This document shows, piece by piece, positions 9,376 to 18,927 of a stretch of 64,000 nt of DNA; the first letter of the stretch is position 1, and every line of letters begins with the position of its first letter. Below the pieces are notes generated by a model. That model saw nothing but the letters and a program-made list of their open reading frames with translations, was not told the origin of the DNA and did no database searches. The position numbers and the translations under genes were made by a program. Source of the DNA: Enterococcus sp. RIT-PI-f (GTDB lineage: Bacteria; Bacillota; Bacilli; Lactobacillales; Enterococcaceae); contig NZ_LHOX01000015.1 of the NCBI RefSeq assembly GCF_001297065.1, positions 310,001-374,000 on the forward strand, in the 5' to 3' direction.

Positions 9376-10755
9376 ATGTATACATTCCCCAAAAATTTCT
9401 TATGGGGCGCAGCAGCCTCAGCGCCACAAACAGAAGGTGCAGCAAATGTAGATGGAAAAAGCCCGTCTACCTGGGACAAATGGTTTGAGATGGAGCCAGA
9501 GTTATTTTTCGATGGCGTGGGGCCTGAACATACGTCGAATACCTATCATCAATACAAAGAAGATGTAGCGAATATGAAAGCGATGGGGATGAATTCTTTT
9601 CGTACCTCGATTGCTTGGACACGCTTGTTGCCTGATGGTCAGACATTAAATCCCAAAGCTCTTCGTTTTTATCGTGATTATTTTCAAGAAATGATCGACA
9701 ATGGCGTGGAACCCATCGTTAATTTATTTCACTTCGATATGCCATGGTGGCTGATGGAAAAAGGTGGATGGGAAGCAAGGGAATCGACAGACCATTTTGC
9801 CTTCTATGCCAAAACAGCTTTTGAATGCTTTGGGGACATTGTCAAAAAATGGGCGACATTCAATGAGCCGCTGGTACATATCGAATGCGGCTATATGGGT
9901 GATGCCCACTGGCCGAAAGTGCAAGATTTTAAGCGTGCGATCCAAGTGGCTTACCATACTTTGCTGGCCCATGCAAAGGCGGTCAAAGCATACCGCAACA
10001 ATCCTTACAATGATGGGCAAATTTCGATTATCTTGAATCTCTCTCCTGTCTATCCAAAAAGTCAGAATAAAGAAGATGTTGAAGCTGCGAGATGGGCTGA
10101 CTTGCTGTATATTCGCAGCTTTCTGGACTGCGCGGTCAAAGGGACTTTTCCAGCTGAACTTGTGGAAATCTTGAAAGAGGCGCATTTATCTCCTGAAACG
10201 GACATAAGTGATCACGAGATATTCAGAGAAAATACGGTCGATTTCGTTGGCTGCAACTACTATCAGCCGTTACGTGTGCAAGCCCCACAAAGTCCGCATC
10301 GACCAATCACAGGTCCTAGAGATTTGTTCCGGGGATATGATTGGCCAGAGAAACGAATCAATCCCCACCGTGGCTGGGAAATTTATCCGCAAGGTATTTA
10401 TGATATTGCGATGCGTTTGAAAGAAAGCTATCACAATATTCCATGGTTTATTTCCGAGAATGGGATGGGGGTGTCTGAAGAGGAACGATATATGGATGCG
10501 CACGGCATCATTCAGGATACGTATCGCATAGACTTTGTGTCAGACCACCTTAAAGCGCTGCATCAAGCCATCGAAGAAGGTTCGCCTTGTTTTGGTTATC
10601 ATATGTGGACATTCACGGATTGCTGGAGTTGGTTGAATGCGTACAAGAACCGCTATGGCTATTACCGTCTTGATTTGACCAACGGTTATGCACGGACACC
10701 GAAAGAAATCAGTTTTTGGATGGCAGATGTCATCGCACACAATGGATTTGATTGA
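9376..10755 (+). CDS. Glycoside hydrolase family 1 (beta-glucosidase/galactosidase)
   Basis: 459 aa, a single GH1 barrel. The frame is open from 9328, overlapping the GH3 gene, but AAAGGAGAG before ATG 9376 and the family-typical N-terminus MYTFPKNFLWGAAASAPQTE place the start at 9376. The acid/base Glu164 lies in TFNEP and the nucleophile Glu361 in SENG. The region WSWLNAYKNRYGYYRLDL near the C-terminus differs from the phosphate-binding loop of well-studied 6-phospho-beta-glucosidases. Together with an ABC importer rather than a PTS beside it, that favours unphosphorylated substrates. It ends the GH38-GH3-GH1 transcript, since a strong hairpin follows. Confidence 0.9.
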   Translation: MYTFPKNFLWGAAASAPQTEGAANVDGKSPSTWDKWFEMEPELFFDGVGPEHTSNTYHQYKEDVANMKAMGMNSFRTSIAWTRLLPDGQTLNPKALRFYRDYFQEMIDNGVEPIVNLFHFDMPWWLMEKGGWEARESTDHFAFYAKTAFECFGDIVKKWATFNEPLVHIECGYMGDAHWPKVQDFKRAIQVAYHTLLAHAKAVKAYRNNPYNDGQISIILNLSPVYPKSQNKEDVEAARWADLLYIRSFLDCAVKGTFPAELVEILKEAHLSPETDISDHEIFRENTVDFVGCNYYQPLRVQAPQSPHRPITGPRDLFRGYDWPEKRINPHRGWEIYPQGIYDIAMRLKESYHNIPWFISENGMGVSEEERYMDAHGIIQDTYRIDFVSDHLKALHQAIEEGSPCFGYHMWTFTDCWSWLNAYKNRYGYYRLDLTNGYARTPKEISFWMADVIAHNGFD

Positions 10756-10767
10756 CCTATAAAGTAA

Positions 10768-10806
10768 AACAACCTTGAGAAGTCACTATGCATTCTCAAG
10801 GTTGTT
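10768..10806 (+). terminator. Terminator after the GH1 gene
   Basis: A perfect 14-bp stem: AACAACCTTGAGAA (10768-10781) pairs with 10793-10806 around an 11-nt loop. A short T run and flanking A-rich sequence suggest bidirectional use. It separates GH38-GH3-GH1 from GH35-GH29. Confidence 0.8.
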
Positions 10807-10843
10807 TTAAAATGTACACATGTGGAAAGAGAGGGAAGCGCAA

Positions 10844-12607
10844 ATGAAATTTGACATCAAAGAAGAATTTTATATAGATGATCAACCGATTCGTTTGATA
10901 TCTGGGGCCGTACATTATTACCGTCTGGCGCCTTCAGAATGGCAGATGACGTTGCAAAATTTAGTGGCATTGGGTGCGAATTGTGTAGAAACCTATGTAC
11001 CTTGGAACCTGCATGAACCTAAGAAAGGCGCCTTTTGTTTTACAGGGATCGCAGACATCACCTCATTTTTGACGATGGCGCAAGATCTAGGGCTATATAT
11101 TATTTTAAGACCATCGCCTTATATCTGTGCGGAATGGGATTTTGGCGGCTTGCCGGCTTGGTTGTTGGCAGATGATAGTATGCGGATTCGTTCGCAGCAT
11201 GCTGGCTACTTGAAAGCCATCGAAGCCTATTATGCCGTTTTGCTGCCCAAGTTGGTTCCCTATCAATTGACCAAAGGCGGTAAGCTATTGATGGTTCAAG
11301 TGGAAAACGAATACGGTTCTTTTGGGACAGATCAACAATATTTGTCATGGCTAGCGGGGGTGCTGGCAACTTATTTCGATGTGCCTTTGTTCACGTCTGA
11401 TGGGGGTGTTGAGAAATTACTTGAAGGGGGAACCTCGTCAGATAACCAAATTCTTGCGACAGTCAACTTTGGATCAGATGCGTCGGGCCAATTTGCAGCA
11501 CTTAGGGCGTATCAACACAGACGGGGAATCGATCGACCTTTGATGTGCATGGAATTTTGGGATGGCTGGTTCAGTAATTGGGGCAAGCCAATCATTCGCA
11601 GAGACGCAACGGAAACAGCAGCGGAAGTCCGAAAAACCTTGAAACAAGGCAGTATCAACTTGTACATGTTTCGTGGCGGGACCAATTTTGGTTTTTATAA
11701 TGGCTGTTCAGACGCAGGGGACATCAACGATCCACAAATCACTTCCTATGATTATGATGCTCTCCTTACTGAATGGGGTACACCAACTGAAAAATACGAT
11801 GCGATCCAAAAAGTCATCCAAGAAGAAGTGTCGAGTGCGGACACTAAAGCACCTATTTTACCCAATATAGTTGCCTTTGACACACAGCCAGTACATGATG
11901 CGGTCAGCTTGTTTTCAGTCATAGATGAGATGTGCGTACCGGTCAGAAACGACTATTCCTTGCCAATGGAAAAATTGGGACAGCAATTCGGCTATCTTCT
12001 ATATCGCACTGTCCTCAAGAAAACTGCTAGTCATAGTACGCTGAAAATCGTAGAAGGCGGCGATCGTATTCAATGGTACCTTGACCACGAGCGCGTGGCG
12101 ACGCAATACCAAGAGCAAATAGGTGAAAGCGTGTCGTTACACTTGTCAAAACCATACAGTCAGTTAGATCTACTCGTTGAAAATATGGGAAGAAACAATT
12201 ACGGCCCCAAACTGATTGCGCCTACCCAGCGAAAAGGAATACGTGGCGGCGTTCTAGATGATAACCAATACCTATCAGATTGGCAGCATTATTCATTAGA
12301 GCTATCACCTGAGCAGTTGCAAAAAATCGATTTTGGCAAAGAGACCCTGTCAGGTACGCCTTGTTTTTATAGAATATGGATCCACCTAGATAAACCTGAG
12401 AATACCTTCTTGGATTGTCGTACGTTAGGCAAAGGAGTTGTTTTTGTCAATGGTCATCATATTGGACGCTATTGGCAAGGACCGGTGAGACATTTATATG
12501 CACCAGCCTATTTTTGGCAGCAAGGAGACAATGAGGTAATTGTTTTTGAGACAGAAGGTATCCAGGTGACGGAGCTGACTTTCAGTCAGACACCTATCAT
12601 CGAATAA
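10844..12607 (+). CDS. Beta-galactosidase (GH35)
   Basis: 587 aa. The frame opens at ATG 10820, but AGAGGGAAG at 10828-10836 places the ribosome on ATG 10844, and the protein then begins MKFDIKEEFYIDDQPIRLIS, a normal GH35 N-terminus. Acid/base Glu156 is in QVENEYG and nucleophile Glu237 in CMEFWDGW. The C-terminal part is the jelly-roll region typical of bacterial GH35 (VFVNGHHIGRYW). There is no signal peptide, so it is cytoplasmic. GH35 enzymes remove beta-1,3 or beta-1,4 galactose from oligosaccharides, including host glycan antennae. It lies 21 bp before the second fucosidase gene and probably shares its transcript. Confidence 0.93.
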   Translation: MKFDIKEEFYIDDQPIRLISGAVHYYRLAPSEWQMTLQNLVALGANCVETYVPWNLHEPKKGAFCFTGIADITSFLTMAQDLGLYIILRPSPYICAEWDFGGLPAWLLADDSMRIRSQHAGYLKAIEAYYAVLLPKLVPYQLTKGGKLLMVQVENEYGSFGTDQQYLSWLAGVLATYFDVPLFTSDGGVEKLLEGGTSSDNQILATVNFGSDASGQFAALRAYQHRRGIDRPLMCMEFWDGWFSNWGKPIIRRDATETAAEVRKTLKQGSINLYMFRGGTNFGFYNGCSDAGDINDPQITSYDYDALLTEWGTPTEKYDAIQKVIQEEVSSADTKAPILPNIVAFDTQPVHDAVSLFSVIDEMCVPVRNDYSLPMEKLGQQFGYLLYRTVLKKTASHSTLKIVEGGDRIQWYLDHERVATQYQEQIGESVSLHLSKPYSQLDLLVENMGRNNYGPKLIAPTQRKGIRGGVLDDNQYLSDWQHYSLELSPEQLQKIDFGKETLSGTPCFYRIWIHLDKPENTFLDCRTLGKGVVFVNGHHIGRYWQGPVRHLYAPAYFWQQGDNEVIVFETEGIQVTELTFSQTPIIE

Positions 12608-12628
12608 AAAAACTGAAAGGAGCAATTT

Positions 12629-14014
12629 ATGGTATCTGTACAAGAACTATCACAGACTCGTCCATCCAAACGTCAAATCGCCTGGCAAGAAACTGAATTT
12701 TACGGCTTCATTCATTTTGGGATGAATACAATGACGAACAAAGAGTGGGGGAATGGTCAGGATTCGTTAGCGCTATTTGATCCGCCATCTGTAGACTGCA
12801 GGCAGTGGGTCAAAGGGCTGAAGCAAGGAGGCATGAAGGGACTCATTTTGACGTGCAAGCATCACGATGGATTTTGTCTATGGCCGACACAAACAACCGC
12901 CTATTCAGTCAAGAATACCCCTTGGAAAAATGGGCAAGGTGATTTGGTTGCAGAGGTCTCACAGGCATGTGCCGAAGAAAACATGAAATTTGGTATCTAT
13001 CTATCGCCATGGGATAGGCATGCGCCTGTTTATGGAAGCGGAGAAGCGTACGATGCATTCTACATTGCGCAGCTGACAGAATTATTGACGCATTACGGTG
13101 ATATATTTGAAGTCTGGTTTGACGGAGCAAATGGTGAGGTTGCAGGCAAACAGCAACGCTATGATTGGCAACGTTACTTTGATTGTGTGCGTCAATTACA
13201 GCCGCAAGCAGTCATGGCGGTCTGTGGTCCAGATGTACGCTGGGTTGGCAATGAGGCTGGGCATACACGCGTAGATGAATGGAGCGTGGTGCCAGAAGCT
13301 TTATTGTCGGCGGAACGCACGATGGCGGAATCACAAAAAGTGGATGACGGCACCTTTGGCAGAGCAAATTCAGCCCAACAAGATCTAGGCAGCCAAACTG
13401 TTTTGGCCGCCTATCAGGGAAAACTCGTTTGGTACCCAGCAGAAGTCAATACATCAATACGTCCTGGTTGGTTTTATCATGCCCACGAAGACCAGGCGCT
13501 GCGCAGCAGTGAAGAATTATTTACGATCTATCAGCAGGCGGTCGGCGGCAATAGTACCTTTTTGCTAAATGTGCCGCCCATGCCCAACGGATTGATGGCG
13601 CCAAACGATCTGATCGTACTGAATGAATTAGGCGAGAAAATCAATGCATTGAAGAAAGAAAACCATGTGCCAACAGCTACGTGCCAGTTGACCAATCTCA
13701 TCGTTGATCCAAACACGCAGACGTATCGGTCTGTCCAACCGCAAGAACCAGCACAGTTGCTGTTTGAATGGGCAGAACCAGTCGAACTCAGTGGGGTTTC
13801 GCTAAAAGAGGCAATTTCATTTGGCCAACAAATCGAAAGCTATCAGATTTATACAAAAGTGGATGGCCAAGACGAATTGCTGGCAACAGGAAATGCGATT
13901 GGGTACCAGCGCATCGTTCGTTTTCCTAAACGTGCGCTTACGTCTCTTGATGTCCGCATCCTGAAGAGTAGAGGAAACTACCATATCGAAGAAGTGCGGA
14001 CCATTTCTCTTTAA
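12629..14014 (+). CDS. Alpha-L-fucosidase (GH29)
   Basis: 461 aa, intracellular by lack of a signal peptide; GAAAGGAGC precedes ATG 12629. FYGFIHFGMNTMTNKEWG and TCKHHDGFCLWPT are conserved substrate-pocket motifs. The nucleophile is D165 in EVWFDGANGE. The short C-terminal beta-sandwich (GVSLKEAISFGQQIESYQI) is the arrangement of the broader-specificity, alpha-1,3/1,4-acting GH29 subgroup. Together with the GH29 fragment at the left edge, the locus carries two different fucosidases, which suggests substrates with more than one fucose linkage. No clear terminator separates it from queA. Confidence 0.92.
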   Translation: MVSVQELSQTRPSKRQIAWQETEFYGFIHFGMNTMTNKEWGNGQDSLALFDPPSVDCRQWVKGLKQGGMKGLILTCKHHDGFCLWPTQTTAYSVKNTPWKNGQGDLVAEVSQACAEENMKFGIYLSPWDRHAPVYGSGEAYDAFYIAQLTELLTHYGDIFEVWFDGANGEVAGKQQRYDWQRYFDCVRQLQPQAVMAVCGPDVRWVGNEAGHTRVDEWSVVPEALLSAERTMAESQKVDDGTFGRANSAQQDLGSQTVLAAYQGKLVWYPAEVNTSIRPGWFYHAHEDQALRSSEELFTIYQQAVGGNSTFLLNVPPMPNGLMAPNDLIVLNELGEKINALKKENHVPTATCQLTNLIVDPNTQTYRSVQPQEPAQLLFEWAEPVELSGVSLKEAISFGQQIESYQIYTKVDGQDELLATGNAIGYQRIVRFPKRALTSLDVRILKSRGNYHIEEVRTISL

Positions 14015-14048
14015 TCAGCAGTCTTCTTTTTCTTTTCAACCAAAAACA

Positions 14049-14057
14049 TGCTAAAAT
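14049..14057 (+). promoter_or_regulatory. Extended -10 promoter of queA
   Basis: TGCTAAAAT is a TGn-extended -10 element 33 bp before the queA start. The sequence about 17 bp upstream is T-rich without a clear -35, which an extended -10 tolerates. It starts a housekeeping transcript separate from the glycan locus. Confidence 0.5.
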
Positions 14058-14089
14058 AGACGAGCAGATGAAAGGAAGAGAGGAAAGAT

Positions 14090-15121
14090 ATGTTAACAAC
14101 TGAAGATTTTGATTTTGATTTACCAGAAGAATTGATTGCCCAAACCCCATTAAGCGACCGTTCAAGTTCACGTTTGCTTGTCGTAGACCGTGAGACGGGT
14201 GGCTTTGAAGATAAGCACTTTTATAACATTATTGATGAATTGAACCCTGGCGATGCGTTGGTCATGAATGATACCCGTGTTTTGCCAGCCCGTATATATG
14301 GCGAAAAACAAGAAACAGGCGCACACCTAGAAATTTTGCTGCTGAACAACATTGAAGGGGACAGCTGGGAGACGTTGATCAAGCCAGCCAAAAGAGCCAA
14401 AGTCGGTACCAAAATTACTTTTGGAGATGGGCGTCTGGAGGCAGTCGTTGAGGAAGAATTGGATCATGGCGGACGTATCATTCGCTTTAGTTATGAGGGG
14501 ATTTTCCTAGAGATTTTAGAATCATTAGGAGAGATGCCGTTACCGCCTTATATCAAAGAACGTTTGGAAGATCCTGATCGCTATCAAACTGTGTATGCGA
14601 AAGAGAATGGTTCAGCTGCTGCACCCACAGCCGGTCTGCATTTTACCCCTGAACTGTTGGCAGAGATCGCAGCCAAAGGTGTAAAACTCGTGTATTTGAC
14701 CCTGCATGTTGGGTTGGGCACGTTTCGACCTGTGAGCGTGGACAATATTGCGGATCATGAGATGCATAGCGAATTTTATCGTTTGACGGAAGAATCGGCG
14801 TCGCAGTTGAATGACGTACGCAGCAAAGGCGGGAAAATCGTCGCAGTAGGGACAACCTCTATTCGTACCTTAGAAACGATCGGGACCAAATTTGACGGCG
14901 AAATCAAAGCCGATAGTGGGTGGACGAGTATCTTTATCACCCCAGGGTATGAATTCAAAGTCGTACAAGCTTTTTCAACCAATTTCCATTTACCAAAATC
15001 TACATTGGTTATGTTGGTCAGTGCGTTTGCTGGACGTGATTTGACTTTAGCAGCTTATCAACATGCCATCGATGAACGCTACCGCTTCTTTAGTTTTGGC
15101 GATGCGATGTTCTTGAAATAA
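14090..15121 (+). CDS. queA: S-adenosylmethionine:tRNA ribosyltransferase-isomerase
   Basis: 343 aa, the usual QueA length. It transfers and isomerises the ribosyl part of S-adenosylmethionine onto preQ1 at wobble position 34 of tRNAs, giving epoxyqueuosine. Recognisable motifs are [15 protein letters not shown] at the N-terminus, [26 protein letters not shown] and [26 protein letters not shown] precedes ATG 14090. The next co-directional gene of the pathway, tgt, is 1.3 kb away, interrupted by the oppositely oriented DUF975 gene. A terminator follows the stop. Confidence 0.97.
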   Translation: MLTTEDFDFDLPEELIAQTPLSDRSSSRLLVVDRETGGFEDKHFYNIIDELNPGDALVMNDTRVLPARIYGEKQETGAHLEILLLNNIEGDSWETLIKPAKRAKVGTKITFGDGRLEAVVEEELDHGGRIIRFSYEGIFLEILESLGEMPLPPYIKERLEDPDRYQTVYAKENGSAAAPTAGLHFTPELLAEIAAKGVKLVYLTLHVGLGTFRPVSVDNIADHEMHSEFYRLTEESASQLNDVRSKGGKIVAVGTTSIRTLETIGTKFDGEIKADSGWTSIFITPGYEFKVVQAFSTNFHLPKSTLVMLVSAFAGRDLTLAAYQHAIDERYRFFSFGDAMFLK

Positions 15122-15143
15122 ACAAATAAACTGAGCGACAATT

Positions 15144-15188
15144 GCGGTTCTTAAGTTGATGATTTCTCAACTTTAGAACTGCTTTTTT
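15144..15188 (+). terminator. Terminator of queA
   Basis: A long imperfect stem: GCGGTTCTTAAGTTGA pairs with TCAACTTTAGAACTGC, ending at 15182 and followed by six T. Confidence 0.8.
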
Positions 15189-15495
15189 GTCGCCCAGCTT
15201 CATACTTGAGGAAGGTATAAGTGGTGGTCGCTTTTGATGTTACATGCAAAGCAATGGTTCGAAAATTTGTTTCATTTACAACTTTACACATGTTTCGTGT
15301 ATTCTGATACAAAATGAGACGTATCATTTGTCGATATGGAAATGTTCGATCTTTGTTACGTGGTTCTTCTTGTTACTTTACACGTTTGATACTAGGTGAA
15401 ACTTGTACGTTCAACAACTTTTTGTAGATTGAGTTTGCGTTTATTACGTAACCACCATCAGAGTTGCTACCTTCCTTACACTCATAATATACCAT
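15160..15495 (-). pseudogene. Possible decayed small gene between queA and the DUF975 gene
   Basis: Reading the minus strand from ATG at 15495, a frame of about 112 codons is broken only by a TAA at 15373-15375. The first part (40 codons) begins MVYYECKEGSNSDGG; the second continues in the same frame through the queA terminator. A cre-like site lies just upstream, but there is no Shine-Dalgarno sequence before the ATG. I do not recognise the product. It may be a pseudogene or a chance open frame, and is listed mainly because it is all this 430-bp gap contains apart from the terminators. Confidence 0.2.
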
Positions 15496-15499
15496 GGTT

Positions 15500-15514
15500 A
15501 GGAAACGCTTGCAA
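15500..15514 (-). promoter_or_regulatory. cre-like site
   Basis: The minus strand reads TTGCAAGCGTTTCCT, matching WTGNAARCGNWWWCA at 13 of 15 positions. It sits upstream of the possible decayed minus-strand frame and downstream of the DUF975 terminator. No intact gene is an obvious target. Confidence 0.35.
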
Positions 15515-15534
15515 ATGGTTTGCTTGCCAAAGAA

Positions 15535-15558
15535 AAAAGACCGTTGTGACGGTCTTTT
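15535..15558 (-). terminator. Terminator of the DUF975 gene
   Basis: AAAAGACCG and CGGTCTTTT form a 9-bp stem around a 6-nt loop, and the A run at 15533-15538 gives a U tract on the minus strand. It overlaps the stop codon of the gene by two bases. Confidence 0.85.
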
Positions 15559-16264
15559 AAGCGAGTGCTTGTTTTGGCAGATTTTCATAGAATGCCGCCT
15601 TTGTGGCGCTTATATAAGGTGTCAACCATAAATAGCCAATCCCCAATGTAAACAGCGCCAATATATGCCAACCAATGAAACTCAAATCAAGCAAGAACAA
15701 TTTTCCTTTATAGCCATTCATCAAGTGACGACTGCCAGTGATACAGCTGAGGAAATCTGGACGCATGCCAGTTTGTTCATACGTATCGTAATAAACAAAA
15801 TAGGCTTGTGAGTATGCATACGCCTTGATGATGCCCGGAATGATGAACAAGAAAGTCCATAACGTTGTAAAAATAGTTGTTAAAATGAAAATGACAATAA
15901 TACCTAGGACAAATGCGCCGTTGAAGCCGCGAAAAACATCAGAAAATGGATTGATCTCTGTGCGTTTGCCACGAAGAATATCCAAAAATGTCCAAGAAAT
16001 CCCTGCACCAAAGAGTGCCGCAAACAACCCGTTGATCAGACCACCGCCACCATTACCTGTAGAACTCGCTGTTTCCACCGTAGACGCGTCTATAGAGCCG
16101 TTGCTATTCATTAGTGCCATCAGCGGAATAACAGCTACAACAACCAGCACAGCAGTGATGGCGATGGCAATCAATGTAGGGACTAAGCACATCAATACAC
16201 TGTCCTTCCATCGGCCTTGCAACATTTGCTTTGCTTCACGTTTTAATTCACCAATCGATTTCAC
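15557..16264 (-). CDS. DUF975 family integral membrane protein
   Basis: 235 aa starting at a GTG (16262-16264) behind AAGGGAGG and an 8-T spacer. The N-terminus MKSIGELKREAKQMLQGRW is the DUF975 signature. Long hydrophobic stretches follow at roughly residues 25-50, 75-95, 115-145 and 180-210, with a Gly-rich loop after the first. The function of DUF975 is unknown. It is transcribed against queA and tgt and ends at its own terminator. Homologues commonly lie near queA and tgt in enterococci as far as I recall, so it is probably an ordinary resident and not an insertion. Confidence 0.85.
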   Translation of the reverse strand: MKSIGELKREAKQMLQGRWKDSVLMCLVPTLIAIAITAVLVVVAVIPLMALMNSNGSIDASTVETASSTGNGGGGLINGLFAALFGAGISWTFLDILRGKRTEINPFSDVFRGFNGAFVLGIIVIFILTTIFTTLWTFLFIIPGIIKAYAYSQAYFVYYDTYEQTGMRPDFLSCITGSRHLMNGYKGKLFLLDLSFIGWHILALFTLGIGYLWLTPYISATKAAFYENLPKQALA

Positions 16265-16461
16265 AAAAAAAACCTCCCTTCAATATAAATAACATCATAG
16301 CAAACATTCACTAAATCTTCAAAAAAAAGAAGAGATTGATTCGCATTCTTAGGAGAAAATAGGGATAGATTCCTTAAACTTCCTTGCAAATTAACAGCAT
16401 AGCGCTTATCATAGATAGCGTTGCACAGTAACTTGAGTATATAAAGAAAGTAGGGAAATGA

Positions 16462-17607
<1,146 letters not shown>

Positions 17608-17689
17608 ACTTTATCGTCAAAACGGTAGGAAAATAAAGTTGATTCTGATAAAGTATTTATAGGAAAGAATAATAATCGAGGTGAAAAAA

Positions 17690-18037
17690 ATGGCACAATC
17701 TTTACCAATGATCTTTATGTTGGTTGCTTTAGTGGCAATGTGGTTCTTCATGAGTCGCTCACAAAAGAAACAACAACAAGAACGCAAAAACTTGCTTGAA
17801 AATATGAAAGCTGGCGACAGTGTGGTAACAATTGGCGGACTTCATGGCGTGATTTCTGAAATCAACACTGAAAAAAGCACAGTTGTGATCGATTGCGAAG
17901 GCATCTTCTTAGAATTTGATCGTTCAGCAATTCGGACGGTTACACCAGGAATGGTGGAATCTTCTGTTGAAACAACGATCGAACCTGCGGATGTTGTTGA
18001 AGAAACAACAGATGTTCAAGACGAAACAAAAGAATAA
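17690..18037 (+). CDS. yajC: Preprotein translocase accessory subunit YajC
   Basis: 115 aa. One N-terminal membrane segment (LPMIFMLVALVAMWFFM) is followed by the basic SRSQKKQQQERK stretch and the conserved cytoplasmic core MKAGDSVVTIGGLHGVI. An acidic, Thr/Val-rich tail ends the protein. GTG 17681 is in frame but is part of the GAGGTG ribosome-binding sequence, so ATG 17690 is the start. YajC associates with the SecDF-YajC part of the translocase. A strong terminator closes the transcript. Confidence 0.93.
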   Translation: MAQSLPMIFMLVALVAMWFFMSRSQKKQQQERKNLLENMKAGDSVVTIGGLHGVISEINTEKSTVVIDCEGIFLEFDRSAIRTVTPGMVESSVETTIEPADVVEETTDVQDETKE

Positions 18038-18047
18038 TGATGAAGAG

Positions 18048-18074
18048 GGAATGCCAATGGCATTCCTTTTTTTT
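18048..18074 (+). terminator. Terminator of yajC
   Basis: GGAATGCC and GGCATTCC form an 8-bp stem with a short loop, followed by eight T. Confidence 0.9.
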
Positions 18075-18088
18075 ATAAACCTCTAGCA

Positions 18089-18114
18089 TAGTATATACTA
18101 AATGGTATATACTA
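18089..18114 (+). promoter_or_regulatory. Palindromic operator before the GntR-family gene
   Basis: TAGTATATAC and GTATATACTA form a perfect 10-bp inverted repeat around TAAATG. GTATATAC-type half-sites are typical of HutC/UTRA-subfamily GntR regulators (for example the TreR and NagR types). It lies 82 bp before the regulator start, so autoregulation of the three-gene unit is likely. Confidence 0.65.
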
Positions 18115-18195
18115 TTTTTGTGAAGAATAGAAGAAATGATTTCTTATTCAAAATAAGTTGCAAGATATGGGATGCAACAGAAGAAGGTGAAGCAA

Positions 18196-18915
18196 ATGAG
18201 TACACAGCCAATCTACCAAGAAATTCAAAACCGGATTTTAGCCAGAATAGATGCGGGGGTCTATCCAGCTGGTCAGAAACTGCCTTCAGACTATGCTTTG
18301 GCGGAGATATTCCAATGCAGCCGCCTCACGATCCGAAAAGCGATGGAAGGACTGATTCAGCAGCAACGCATAGTCAAACATCCAGGCAAAGGCAATTATG
18401 TCATGCAGTTGGCTAAAATCCAAAGTGGCGCGAATGGATTGCAAAGTTTCTCAGAGCGCGCGCAATTGGAACAGAAAACAGCCCAGACCACTGTCTTGCA
18501 GGTAGAAGAATCTACGGCGGTACCAGATAAAATCAAGCAACTATTTTCCGAAACGGAAGACATACCAATGGTTCATCTGGTGCGCCTACGTTCTTTAGAT
18601 CATGAACCAATGACGCTAGAAAATATTTATCTTCCTAGTCTGCAGTTGTCAGCTGAAAAAGAAACGTTTGATTTTTCAGGCTCACTGTACGAAGCAATCG
18701 AAAAAAAACAGCCGATAGGCTATGCACAACAAGAAATTGAAGCAATCAAATGTCCAGCTTCAATCGCGCGCTTACTGTCCATTACAGAAAATGATCCTGT
18801 ACTTCTGTTGCGTGCGATGACGTATGCTGCGAACGGGATACCGGTCATGTATGAAACCTCCTATTACCGTGGTGATAAATATACATTCAAACAAATCAAT
18901 AGTCGCAGGACATGA
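18196..18915 (+). CDS. GntR-family regulator, HutC/UTRA subfamily
   Basis: 239 aa. The winged helix lies at about residues 5-70 (QPIYQEIQNRILARIDAGVY, with LTIRKAMEGL in the recognition region). The UTRA ligand domain follows, with MVHLVRLRSLDHEPMTLENI and, near the end, MYETSYYRGDKY. ATG 18196 is chosen over ATG 18172 because GAAGGTGAAG precedes it. It starts a run with the M20 peptidase (12-bp gap) and the glycoasparaginase, so its effector is probably a product of their substrate, perhaps a glycosylamine or amino sugar; that is inference. It should bind the palindrome at 18089-18114. Confidence 0.9.
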   Translation: MSTQPIYQEIQNRILARIDAGVYPAGQKLPSDYALAEIFQCSRLTIRKAMEGLIQQQRIVKHPGKGNYVMQLAKIQSGANGLQSFSERAQLEQKTAQTTVLQVEESTAVPDKIKQLFSETEDIPMVHLVRLRSLDHEPMTLENIYLPSLQLSAEKETFDFSGSLYEAIEKKQPIGYAQQEIEAIKCPASIARLLSITENDPVLLLRAMTYAANGIPVMYETSYYRGDKYTFKQINSRRT

Positions 18916-18927
18916 AAGGAGTACAGA

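Noticed and set aside
15825-16292. 155-aa plus-strand frame opposite the DUF975 gene
   Set aside because: It mirrors a clear membrane-protein gene on the other strand, begins with unlikely composition and has no ribosome site.
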